64,000 bases of DNA from Pygmaiobacter massiliensis (GCA_022778585.1 JALFTI010000006.1:1-64000), one strand, 5' to 3'. Shown: positions 49,548 through 58,070, numbered from the stretch's first letter. Notes: generated by a model from the letters alone, not told the origin. A program made the numbers and translations.

Positions 49548-50782
49548 AAAGCACACTCCCCGATCCGGTCTGCTGCCTGCTGCAGGCTGCCGGCGTTTTC
49601 AATACGGTAATCGGCACAGGCGCAGTAAATGGGGTAGCGCTCTTCATAGCGTTTGCGGCTGGCAGCCCGGTCTGCTGCCAGCGGGCGGCCGTGCCCCACC
49701 TCCAAAAGCTCCAGTGGACGGTCCAAAAAGAACAGCCTGCCGTTTTGGCGAAGGTTTTCCAAATTTTTCTGGCGCAGCACCGCACCGCCCCCAGTGGCAA
49801 TCACCAGGCCGTTCTTTGCGCCGAAGCGAGCACAAATCTGCTCTTCCATCTGCCGGAAAACCTCTTCGCCCTGTGTTTGGAAAATTTGTGCGATCGGGCA
49901 GCCTGCCTCCTTCACGATCTCTTCATCCAGATCCACAAAGGTGCGGCCGGTAGTTTGGGCTAAAAGTTTGCCCACGGTGGACTTTCCGCTGCCGGGCATG
50001 CCGATCAGCACAAGGTTGGTTTTTTGAAAAAGAAGATCCGCATAAACTTGGTCAATTTTTTGGGGGTCAAGAGGATGGTCCAAAAATTTTTCGCAGGCGT
50101 AAACCGCCTGAGCTACCAGCATATAAAGCCCGCCTTCGGCAATATGGCCGGCAGCCTGTGTGCGCAAAACCAGGCGGCTGCGCAGCGGGTTGTAAATGGC
50201 GTCCAGCGCTGCTTCCAGTTTGGGAAAACAGCCGGGATCAATGGGACAATCCTGGGCGTTGGGGTACATACCGCAGGGGGTGGCGTTTACAATAATTTGA
50301 ATGTCGGACCGCTCGCTGGCCTGCTGGTAGGTGAGCGCACTGCCTTTGCCGGTTCGGCTGGCCACCAAAACTTCCCGCGCGCCTAGATGAGCCAGCACCG
50401 CGCGGGCGGTTTTGCTGGTACCGCCGGTACCCAACACCAGGCAGACCTTGCCGGCGGGGTTTGTCCCGCTGTGGGAAAACAGCGCTTTCATGCCGTCAAA
50501 GTCGGTGTTGTAACCGCAAAGCCGTCCGTTTTTGTTTACAATAGTGTTCACCGCCCCAATGGCTTGGGCCTGCGGGTCGATCTCGTCCAAAAAGGGGATG
50601 ACTGCTTCCTTATAGGGAATGGTGACATTCAGCGCCTGGAAAGCTTTCTGTTCGAGAAAGCCGGCCAATTGGTCAGGGGCAAGTTCAATCAGGTCGTAAG
50701 TATAATCGGCGAGCTGCTCGTGAATCTGCTTGGAAAAGCTGTGGGAGAGGTGTTCGCCCAAAAGTCCGTACCGTTGTATCAT
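49544..50782 (-). CDS. Fused shikimate dehydrogenase (N-term) / shikimate kinase (C-term)
   Basis: AroE motifs GLLGEHLSHSFSKQIH, NVTIPYKEAV, GAVNTIV, NTDFDG, then AroK motifs LIGMPGSGKSTVGKLLA, DLDEEIV, GGGAVLR in one frame. Confidence 0.94.
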   Translation of the reverse strand: MIQRYGLLGEHLSHSFSKQIHEQLADYTYDLIELAPDQLAGFLEQKAFQALNVTIPYKEAVIPFLDEIDPQAQAIGAVNTIVNKNGRLCGYNTDFDGMKALFSHSGTNPAGKVCLVLGTGGTSKTARAVLAHLGAREVLVASRTGKGSALTYQQASERSDIQIIVNATPCGMYPNAQDCPIDPGCFPKLEAALDAIYNPLRSRLVLRTQAAGHIAEGGLYMLVAQAVYACEKFLDHPLDPQKIDQVYADLLFQKTNLVLIGMPGSGKSTVGKLLAQTTGRTFVDLDEEIVKEAGCPIAQIFQTQGEEVFRQMEEQICARFGAKNGLVIATGGGAVLRQKNLENLRQNGRLFFLDRPLELLEVGHGRPLAADRAASRKRYEERYPIYCACADYRIENAGSLQQAADRIGECAL

Positions 50783-50812
50783 ATTTTTTATACTCCTTTG
50801 TGGGGGCAAACC

Positions 50813-51928
50813 TTAGGTGTTATGCCCCAGCTGCCAGTCGGTTCCATACCGCAGGCTGCACAAATCCACAAGGCCAATGGCAACCACACTGTCCATAACA
50901 ACCCGTGCCCGGTGTACAATAGCCGGGTCGTGCCGGCCCTCTATGGTAATGGTGGCAGGGGTTTTTTCTGCCAGGTTTACGGTTTGCTGCGGTTTATAAA
51001 TGGAAGGGGTGGGTTTCACAGCGCTGCGCACCACCAAAGGCATTCCATTGGTAATACCGCCGTTAACGCCGCCGTTATGGTTGGTGGCGGTATAAACCTT
51101 GCCGTCGGCATCCAAACAAAAAGGATCATTGGCGGTGCTGCCATGCATATTTGCCAATGCGAAGCCGGATCCAAATTCGACCCCCTTCACGGCGGGAACC
51201 GAAAATAAAAGTTTGGCCAAAACGCCTTCCACTGTGTCAAACCAGGGTTCCCCAAGTCCGGCCGGAAGGCCGGTCACCACCGTTTCCACCACACCGCCTA
51301 CCGAGTCGGCGTCCTGGCGGGCTGCTTCGGCTGCTTTCTGCATCTGTTCGGCTGCCTGGGGAGAAACCGTGGCGAAAACCGATTGGTTGAGCTGCTTGAG
51401 GGTAGCGGTCAGGGCGGGCTCGGCCATGGGCAGCGGGGCGTCGGGAATGCCGGCGCAGGAGGCAATATGGCTTGCCACCGTAATATTATGGTTTTGCAAA
51501 ATTTGCACCGCCACGGCACCGGCTGCCACAAGCGCTGCGGTAATGCGGCCGGAAAAATGTCCGCCCCCCCGCGCATCCTGAAACCCGTGGTATTTGCACT
51601 GGGCGGTGTAGTCGGCGTGGGATGGACGCGGCCGGTTTTTAAGCGAATCGTAATCGGCGCTGTGCTGTTGGGTGTTGGGAATTAAAATGGTAAGCGGGGA
51701 ACCGGTGGTATACCCCTGCGAAAGGCCGCTCACAATGGAAAATTCATCCTGTTCCTGGCGGGCAGTGGAAATTTTGCCGGCGGGCCGGCGCAGGGTCAGC
51801 TGGTGGCGAATTAGGTTTAGGTCCAACGCAATACCGGGCGCTACGCCGTCCAGCACTGCGCCGATCATCTCCCCGTGGGATTCGCCAAATAAAGTAACGG
51901 CAAAGCTTTCGCCGATGGTGTTTTTCAT
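50813..51928 (-). CDS. aroC: Chorismate synthase
   Basis: GESHGEMIGAVLDGVAPG; RPSHADYTAQCKYHGFQDARGGGHFSGR. Confidence 0.96.
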   Translation of the reverse strand: MKNTIGESFAVTLFGESHGEMIGAVLDGVAPGIALDLNLIRHQLTLRRPAGKISTARQEQDEFSIVSGLSQGYTTGSPLTILIPNTQQHSADYDSLKNRPRPSHADYTAQCKYHGFQDARGGGHFSGRITAALVAAGAVAVQILQNHNITVASHIASCAGIPDAPLPMAEPALTATLKQLNQSVFATVSPQAAEQMQKAAEAARQDADSVGGVVETVVTGLPAGLGEPWFDTVEGVLAKLLFSVPAVKGVEFGSGFALANMHGSTANDPFCLDADGKVYTATNHNGGVNGGITNGMPLVVRSAVKPTPSIYKPQQTVNLAEKTPATITIEGRHDPAIVHRARVVMDSVVAIGLVDLCSLRYGTDWQLGHNT

Positions 51929-51978
51929 ATTGCTCTCCTTAAAAACCGGTCTTGGCCGGAGTTTTGCTGCAAAAAAGG

Positions 51979-52980
51979 TTACAATAGCTGGCGCAGCGAA
52001 GCGGTGGGTACTTGTTCCAGCCGCGCCTGGCCGGGCAGGTCCACCTTTACTACGGTGGTGGTGGTTCCGCTGCCTTTTTTGTCATGGCAAATGGCCTGGT
52101 AGGCCGCCTCGCGGTCAAAGGAGGCGCTGGTGGGAAGACCGTATTTTTCCAATGTGGCCTTTACCCGTGCACGCAGTTCGGGGGTTTGGCACATGGGCAG
52201 CATGCCAATACCTACGCATTCCCCGTGTAAAAGCTCTCCAAGCCCCACTGCGCTTTCAATGCCATGACCCAATGTGTGACCAAAGTTTAAGGTTTTGCGC
52301 AGGCCAGATTCCTTTTCATCCTTTTCCACCACATATTTTTTTACCACCAGGCTGCGCCAGATTACTTCGTCCAGCTTTTCCAGTGCATTTTCCTGTTCAA
52401 AAATATGAAACAGCACCTCGTCGCCAATCAAGCCGGTTTTCAGCGCCTCGGCTAAACCGTTCACCAGTTGGCGGTGGTTTTGGGTCGAAAGAGTGTCCGG
52501 GTCAATCAGCACCCGTTTGGGCTGGTAAAAAGCCCCCACAATGTTTTTCACCCCATTAAAATCGATGGCGACCTTGCCGCCAATGGAAGAATCTACCTGG
52601 GAAAGAGTGGTGGTGGGAATGTTGTAAAAATCCACTCCGCGCATATAGCTGCTGGCCACAAATCCGGCAAGGTCTCCCACCACACCGCCACCTACTGCCA
52701 CCACGCAATCGGCGCGGGTAAAGCCGGCGGCAAGCATCTGTCCAAGCAGGTCTGCATATACCGAAAGGCATTTGCTCTGTTCGCCTTCCGGCACACAGGC
52801 AATGGTAGGCGCCTTGCACTGGGCGGCCAGCCGCTGTGCATACTGGGCGGGCACGCCGCTGTCGGTTACAACAAATACCCGGCGTTCCAGGTTCAGGTGT
52901 TCTTTGGCCTTATCCAAAAGGCCGTGTCCCAAAAGAATGTCGTAACTGTCGGCGCCCAGATCCATATGCAAAATTTTCAT
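51979..52980 (-). CDS. aroB: 3-dehydroquinate synthase
   Basis: CVVAVGGGVVGDLAGFVASSYMRGVDFYNIPTTTLSQVDSSIGGKVAID; LNFGHTLGHGIES. Confidence 0.96.
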   Translation of the reverse strand: MKILHMDLGADSYDILLGHGLLDKAKEHLNLERRVFVVTDSGVPAQYAQRLAAQCKAPTIACVPEGEQSKCLSVYADLLGQMLAAGFTRADCVVAVGGGVVGDLAGFVASSYMRGVDFYNIPTTTLSQVDSSIGGKVAIDFNGVKNIVGAFYQPKRVLIDPDTLSTQNHRQLVNGLAEALKTGLIGDEVLFHIFEQENALEKLDEVIWRSLVVKKYVVEKDEKESGLRKTLNFGHTLGHGIESAVGLGELLHGECVGIGMLPMCQTPELRARVKATLEKYGLPTSASFDREAAYQAICHDKKGSGTTTTVVKVDLPGQARLEQVPTASLRQLL

Positions 52981-53000
52981 CCGTTCACCCTCCCTTTCTC

Positions 53001-53041
53001 AAATAAAAAACCGGCGGTCTGCTGTGCGCAGTCCGCCGGTT
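53001..53041 (-). terminator. Attenuator terminator upstream of aroB
   Basis: Minus strand AACCGGCGG-A-CTGC-GCACA-GCAG-A-CCGCCGGTT-TTTTATTT, between leader ORF and aroB. Confidence 0.9.
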
Positions 53042-53070
53042 CTGATCCTCTTTGATTATTCCCCGAAAGA

Positions 53071-53163
53071 TCAGCCCTCATTGGCACAGCAGAAATAAGC
53101 CTTGGTAAAGTAAAAACCAAAGCGAAAGGAAAAATATTCTGCTGCGAGATTGAGCCGATCCAT
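53071..53163 (-). CDS. Phe/Tyr-rich attenuation leader peptide of the aro operon (30 aa)
   Basis: Translation MDRLNLAAEYFSFRFGFYFTKAYFCCANEG*: 6 Phe + 3 Tyr; SD GGGAG 5 nt before ATG; followed by terminator, then aroB. Confidence 0.88.
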   Translation of the reverse strand: MDRLNLAAEYFSFRFGFYFTKAYFCCANEG

Positions 53164-53218
53164 AAAAACTCCCAAACCACACCGCATTGCGGCAAATGTA
53201 ACAGAATGTTATAGGTCG

Positions 53219-53247
53219 ATTATATGCAAACTTTTTAGGAAAGTCAA
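53219..53247 (-). promoter_or_regulatory. Sigma-A promoter of the aro operon leader
   Basis: Minus strand TTGACT-N17-TATAAT, located between pheA stop and the leader ORF. Confidence 0.85.
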
Positions 53248-53279
53248 GCCTTCCAAGCGGTTTTTGGCACACCAAAGTT

Positions 53280-54356
53280 TCATTCCACTCTGGTATAACA
53301 GCCCAGTGTACGCAAACTGCCGCAAACGGTACCAAGCTTTTGCAGCATGGTTTGGGCGGCAGGGTCTGCCAGGTTGCCGTCCAGTTCGGCATAAAAATAA
53401 TATTCCCAGGGTAAATTTTTCATGGCACGGCTGCGCAGGCAGTGCATGTTAAAACCATGCTCGCTGATAATATCGACCGCCCGGGCAAGACAGCCTGTGT
53501 CGTTGGTTACCGTAAAGAACAGCCCGAACCGGTCGCCCGAAAGCCGCTCCTGCCGTGTAATGATGGCAAAGCGGGTGGTATTCACACTGCTGGAGTTGAT
53601 CTGCCGTTCCAGCACCGTAAGCCCGTAAAGTTCCGCCGTCTCTTCAGAAGCGATAGCGGCCTTGGAAGGATCTCCCGATTCGCTTACATAGGCTGCGGCT
53701 GCGGCCGTGTTGGGGTAGGGAACAAGCTGCCAGGGGCGCCCACGCAAAAAGTCAGAAGATTGATCCAGCGCCTGCTGGTGGGAATATACCTGGCGAATCT
53801 GTTCCATTTTGGTGCCGGGAAGCACCAAAAGATTTTGCTGAACAGCCAGGTTATACCAGCCGCTCACATAGCAATCCGGATGGGTAAACAACAGGTCCAT
53901 AACCTCGCCCACCTCGCCGGTGGTGCTGTTTTCAAAGGGCAGTACCCCAGCTTGAACTTCGCCGGATTCCACTGCTTCGATCACCTTTGCAAAGGTGGGA
54001 AAGGCAACGAGACCACTTTCCGGAAAAAGCCGCCTGGCAGTTATATGGGAAAACGCGCCCCGCATGCCCTGAAAGGCGACCTTTTCGCCAAATAAAAGCC
54101 GGGTTTGGTAGCGGCGGCTGGCTGCCATAACGGCCCGCATAAACGCGGCATAGTCTTCCTTCAGCGAAGCATCCTGCAAAAAGGCAGAATTTCGCTCAAT
54201 CACCAAAGCTTCCCGCGCAGGGTCAAAAATGGGTTTGCCGGTCTGCTTTTTATATTCGGCCACCTGGCCCACTGCTGCCATGCGCTCTTCAAAAAGGGCA
54301 GCCATCTGGCGGTCTACCCGGTCAATATCAGCCCGGGCCTGTTGTAAAAGATCCAT
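53280..54356 (-). CDS. pheA: Bifunctional chorismate mutase / prephenate dehydratase
   Basis: N-terminal CM (ARADIDRVDRQMAALFEERMAAVGQVAEYK), PDT (GMRGAFSHITARRLFPES...PFENSTTGEV), C-terminal ACT. Confidence 0.93.
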   Translation of the reverse strand: MDLLQQARADIDRVDRQMAALFEERMAAVGQVAEYKKQTGKPIFDPAREALVIERNSAFLQDASLKEDYAAFMRAVMAASRRYQTRLLFGEKVAFQGMRGAFSHITARRLFPESGLVAFPTFAKVIEAVESGEVQAGVLPFENSTTGEVGEVMDLLFTHPDCYVSGWYNLAVQQNLLVLPGTKMEQIRQVYSHQQALDQSSDFLRGRPWQLVPYPNTAAAAAYVSESGDPSKAAIASEETAELYGLTVLERQINSSSVNTTRFAIITRQERLSGDRFGLFFTVTNDTGCLARAVDIISEHGFNMHCLRSRAMKNLPWEYYFYAELDGNLADPAAQTMLQKLGTVCGSLRTLGCYTRVE

Positions 54357-54389
54357 AGCCTCTCCTTTGTTTGTGGACATATACTGGGG

Positions 54390-54881
54390 TCAATATCCCA
54401 TTTTGCCGGTCAGGCTGTCATCCGTTTCCACCCATTCGGCAGCCACATTTACGGTGCGGTAGTGGTCGTCGTCGGCCCGGACAATTACGGTGGTAATTCC
54501 TGCATTAATAACCATGCGCTTGCACATGCCGCAGCACATAGCGTCGGGAATATAGGCGCCAGTTTTGGCATCCCGCCCGCACAAATACAAGGTGGCTCCC
54601 AGCATTTCTTCCCGGCTGGCGCTTATAATGGCGTTTGCCTCCGCGTGAACGCTGCGGCATAACTCGTACCGCTCACCGCGGGGAACATTCAATTGCTCCC
54701 GAATGCAGACCCCCAGGTCTGAACAGTTTTTGCGCCCGCGCGGAGCACCCACATACCCGGTGGAGATGATCTGGTCATTCTTGACGATAATAGCCCCGTA
54801 GTTGCGCCGCAGGCAGGTGCCCCGGCGGGATACGGCGTCTGCAATATCAAGATAATAGTTTGTTTTGTCGCGTCGGTTCAT
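54390..54881 (-). CDS. dCMP deaminase family (ComEB-like) cytidine/deoxycytidylate deaminase
   Basis: SVHAEANAII, PDAMCCGMCKRMVINAGI zinc motifs; start chosen at 54881 (MNRRDKTNYYLDIADAVSRRGTC) with SD GAGGTG. Confidence 0.9.
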   Translation of the reverse strand: MNRRDKTNYYLDIADAVSRRGTCLRRNYGAIIVKNDQIISTGYVGAPRGRKNCSDLGVCIREQLNVPRGERYELCRSVHAEANAIISASREEMLGATLYLCGRDAKTGAYIPDAMCCGMCKRMVINAGITTVIVRADDDHYRTVNVAAEWVETDDSLTGKMGY

Positions 54882-54923
54882 ACAGCACCTCAAAGTCCCA
54901 TTTTGTCTGGACATTTTCTTTTT

Positions 54924-54952
54924 ATCATAGCCTTTTTTTAAGCACATTTCAA
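54924..54952 (-). promoter_or_regulatory. Promoter for deaminase (and possibly pheA)
   Basis: Minus strand TTGAAA-N17-TATGAT. Confidence 0.55.
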
Positions 54953-55489
54953 CAAATATCCGCGCAATATGGTATAATAGCCGCGTAATGGTTATCATCC
55001 TTTTCTTTCCATACCGGTTTTTTGCCCCTTGTGGGGCAGCCGAAAACCATACCGGCGCTACCTGCATGGTATAAGGGCCGCATAGCGGCTGGTACTTAGG
55101 GTTATACCGCATTTTTGCCCTCGCGCGCAGGTGAATGGTATGGCAGCTGAATGATTTTTGCGCCATAACATAATATGCCTGCTGTACAGAGATTGGCGCC
55201 AAATGGCCTATCCATAAAAACGCCAATGCATCTGTGTGGACTGCACAAAGATAGTTTTTGTTTTCAATATGGCAGCAAACCTCAACCCTTATTTTGTTTA
55301 TGCACAATTTGGTATAAAAAACGGTTTACCAGAAAAACACAAACATACACAGCCAAGTTTTGTAAGCACAAATAAAAGCGGCAAGGTAGCTTTTGGGAAA
55401 ACCCCTAAAGATTGTTTGCCAGTTTTTTCGCATTTCAAAACAGAAAATCAGTCTGCCAGGCTGGGCGGACTTTTAGCAAAGGAGGAACT

Positions 55490-56338
55490 ATGCCCGAACT
55501 TACCGACCTTTCCTATATCCGTTCGCTGTGTGAGCGGCACGGCTTTGCTCTTTCCAAAGGGTTTGGGCAAAATTTTATTGTAAACCCTTCTGTCTGCCCG
55601 CGCATGATACAGGCGGCTGGTATTGGACCGGAATACGGTGTGTTGGAGATTGGCCCCGGTATTGGAGTACTGACCCAGCAGGCCGCCCGCGCGGCTGCCC
55701 GGGTGGTGGCGGTGGAGGTGGACAGCCGGCTGCCCGCATTGCTTGCCGAAAGTTTGGCCGATTGCCTGAATGTAAAAATTGTGCTGGAAGATGTTTTGAA
55801 ATGCGACCTGAAGGGTTTAATTGAGAAAGAATTTTCCGGCCGGAAGGTGGCAGTGGTGGCAAACCTGCCCTACTATATTACTAGCCCTATCTTAATGAAG
55901 CTGCTGGAAGAGCGGCTGGATGTGGAATCGATTACCGTTATGGTGCAAAAAGAGGCGGCAGAGCGGATTACTGCCCCGCCGGGCAGCCGCCAGTCGGGGG
56001 CAATCAGCCTGGCAGTACGGTATTTTGCTTCGCCTAAACTGTTGTTTACAGTGTCGCCGGGCAGTTTTACACCGCCCCCCAAGGTGACCAGTGCCGTTAT
56101 TCAGCTTTTGCCGCATAAGGTTTTGCCGGTGGTGCCGGCCGATGAAAAGCGCATGTTTGCTATTATTAAAGCGGCGTTCGGCCAGCGGCGCAAAACGGCA
56201 GTAAATGCAATAAGTGCCGGGTTAGGCCTTCCCAAAGAGCAGGTGGCCGACGCAGTGGCAAGCCTGGGCAAAGGTGAAATGGTTCGGCCTGAAAAGCTGG
56301 AACTGGGCGATTTTGCAGCGCTTTCCGGCCTGCTTTGA
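55490..56338 (+). CDS. rsmA: 16S rRNA (adenine1518-N6/adenine1519-N6)-dimethyltransferase
   Basis: GFGQNFIVNPSVCPRMI; VLEIGPGIGVLT; VVANLPYYITSPIL; ATG 55490 after AAAGGAGGAAC. Confidence 0.95.
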   Translation: MPELTDLSYIRSLCERHGFALSKGFGQNFIVNPSVCPRMIQAAGIGPEYGVLEIGPGIGVLTQQAARAAARVVAVEVDSRLPALLAESLADCLNVKIVLEDVLKCDLKGLIEKEFSGRKVAVVANLPYYITSPILMKLLEERLDVESITVMVQKEAAERITAPPGSRQSGAISLAVRYFASPKLLFTVSPGSFTPPPKVTSAVIQLLPHKVLPVVPADEKRMFAIIKAAFGQRRKTAVNAISAGLGLPKEQVADAVASLGKGEMVRPEKLELGDFAALSGLL

Positions 56339-56386
56339 ACCTGAAAGATGAAATAGGTGCCCCAATATCATATTTGCTGATGGATA

Positions 56387-56432
56387 AAAAGTCCGGCCGA
56401 GGTGGTTAGAGCTGCCTGGGCCGGATTTTTTG
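56387..56432 (+). terminator. Terminator of rsmA
   Basis: AAGTCCGGCC...GGCCGGATTTTTTG. Confidence 0.7.
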
Positions 56433-56705
56433 TTTGGCTAAAAGCGTCATAAGACGGCTAGAGCCGCAAAACAGCAAATAAGCGGCCCTCGACCGCTAAA
56501 AGGACCTTTTGCAAAAAGAGTAAAAGGCGGCAAAGCACGGCTATCCATGTAAGTTGGCGGGGGGAATAATGATATTGTATGGATAATTATAGTATGATAG
56601 GGTGCTGTGCAAAGGTGAGGTGACCGGTTTAGGAAAGGAAAAGCAAGACTAAAAACTATTGAATGGAACCTTTGTAGCTTTTAAAGGTTTTTGCAAAAAA
56701 GCCCC

Positions 56706-56734
56706 TTGACATTTTTGGTACGCAGGGGTATACT
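56706..56734 (+). promoter_or_regulatory. Sigma-A promoter of second DAHP synthase leader
   Basis: TTGACA-N17-TATACT. Confidence 0.85.
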
Positions 56735-56796
56735 ATGCGCAGATTGATGCTTTATTGCATAGAAGCATCGAAGCAGCAGAGTAAAAGGAGTACAAC

Positions 56797-56892
56797 ATGG
56801 CACACCTGCACACCACAGCGGTATACGCATATTATTACAGCTTCGGTTACCAGTTTACCGGGGCTTTTTTGGCTGTGCAACGCTGTGTGTGA
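56797..56892 (+). CDS. Tyr-rich attenuation leader peptide (31 aa)
   Basis: Translation MAHLHTTAVYAYYYSFGYQFTGAFLAVQRCV*: 5 Tyr + 3 Phe; SD AAGGAG 6 nt before ATG; followed by terminator, then DAHP synthase. Confidence 0.85.
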   Translation: MAHLHTTAVYAYYYSFGYQFTGAFLAVQRCV

Positions 56893-56913
56893 CCGCTTAG
56901 TTTGGGTAAGCGC

Positions 56914-56950
56914 AACGCCCGCCTGCACCAGCAGGCGGGCGTTTTTTGTT
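56914..56950 (+). terminator. Attenuator terminator upstream of second DAHP synthase
   Basis: AACGCCCGCCTGC-ACCA-GCAGGCGGGCGTT-TTTTGTT (13-bp stem). Confidence 0.92.
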
Positions 56951-57012
56951 GGCAGTGTAAACCGTTTTATAGGGCCAGCTGGCCTTTAGCAGTTTAAAAG
57001 GAGCGTTGCGGT

Positions 57013-58026
57013 ATGATTATTGTTTTTAAGAAAAATGCCACCGAAGGACAAATTAAAACATTGGAAGGCGAGCTGCGAGCAATTGGGCTTGGTATTCACG
57101 AAAGTATAGGGGAACATTCGCGGCTGATCGGTTTAATTGGGGATGTTTCCCGGGTAGATATTGACCAACTGCAGGCAAACGATTTTATAGAAGAAATCAA
57201 GCGGATATCGGAGCCTTACAAAAAGGCAAACCGCAAATTCCACCCGGAAGACACGGTGATAGAAGCGGCCGGCGTTCAAATTGGTGGCGGCAGCTTTACG
57301 GTAATGGCTGGCCCTTGCAGTGTAGAGAGCGAAGCACAGATTGTGCAGGTAGCGAAAGATGTAAAAGCTTCCGGGGCAGCCTTTTTGCGGGGCGGCGCGT
57401 TTAAGCCGCGCACCAGTCCTTACTCATTTCAGGGGCTGCGGGGAGAAGGCCTTCATCTGCTGCAGACGGCCCGCAGCGCTACCGGTTTGCCGATTGTGAC
57501 CGAAATTATGAACACCGAGGATTTGCCCCTGTTTGAGGATGTGGATATCATACAGGTTGGGGCAAGAAATATGCAGAATTTTGAACTATTGAAGGCATTA
57601 GGCAAGCTGGGTAAACCTGTACTGCTCAAGCGCGGGCTTTCGGCCACTATTGAAGAATGGCTTATGAGCGCCGAATACATTATGGCCGGCGGCAATGAAA
57701 AGGTCATTCTCTGTGAACGGGGAATTCGCACCTTTGAGACCAGCATGCGCAACACGCTGGATATTTCTGCAGTTCCCATGGTCAAAGCAAAAAGTCATCT
57801 GCCGGTTGTTGTGGACCCGTCTCATGCGGCGGGAATTGCCTGGATGGTTGAACCGCTGGCGATGGCAGCCATTGCAGCCGGCGCGGATGGGCTGATGATT
57901 GAGGTACATAACGACCCCAAGCATGCTCTTTCGGATGGTGCTCAGAGCTTGACCCCGGCCCGTTTTGATGAATTGATGACGAAAATACGGCCCACTGTTG
58001 AATTCTTTGGCAAAAAAATAGGGTAA
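57013..58026 (+). CDS. aroF: 3-deoxy-7-phosphoheptulonate synthase, second isoenzyme
   Basis: Collinear with the 48018..49034 product: FTVMAGPCSVESEAQ, FLRGGAFKPRTSPYSFQG, PVVVDPSHAAG. Confidence 0.95.
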   Translation: MIIVFKKNATEGQIKTLEGELRAIGLGIHESIGEHSRLIGLIGDVSRVDIDQLQANDFIEEIKRISEPYKKANRKFHPEDTVIEAAGVQIGGGSFTVMAGPCSVESEAQIVQVAKDVKASGAAFLRGGAFKPRTSPYSFQGLRGEGLHLLQTARSATGLPIVTEIMNTEDLPLFEDVDIIQVGARNMQNFELLKALGKLGKPVLLKRGLSATIEEWLMSAEYIMAGGNEKVILCERGIRTFETSMRNTLDISAVPMVKAKSHLPVVVDPSHAAGIAWMVEPLAMAAIAAGADGLMIEVHNDPKHALSDGAQSLTPARFDELMTKIRPTVEFFGKKIG

Positions 58027-58037
58027 ACAAAATGGAA

Positions 58038-58070
58038 TAAAAAAGCGCCCGGCATAGGGCGCTTTTTCAT
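58038..58070. terminator. Terminator between convergent genes
   Basis: AAAAAAGCGCC-CGGCATA-GGGCGCTTTTT. Confidence 0.85.

Noticed and set aside
55095-55130. AGGGTTATACCGC resembling a T-box motif (AGGGTGGNACCGCG)
   Set aside because: The essential TGGN element is absent (TTAT instead), no stem I/specifier is visible, and the downstream gene is rsmA, not an amino-acid gene.
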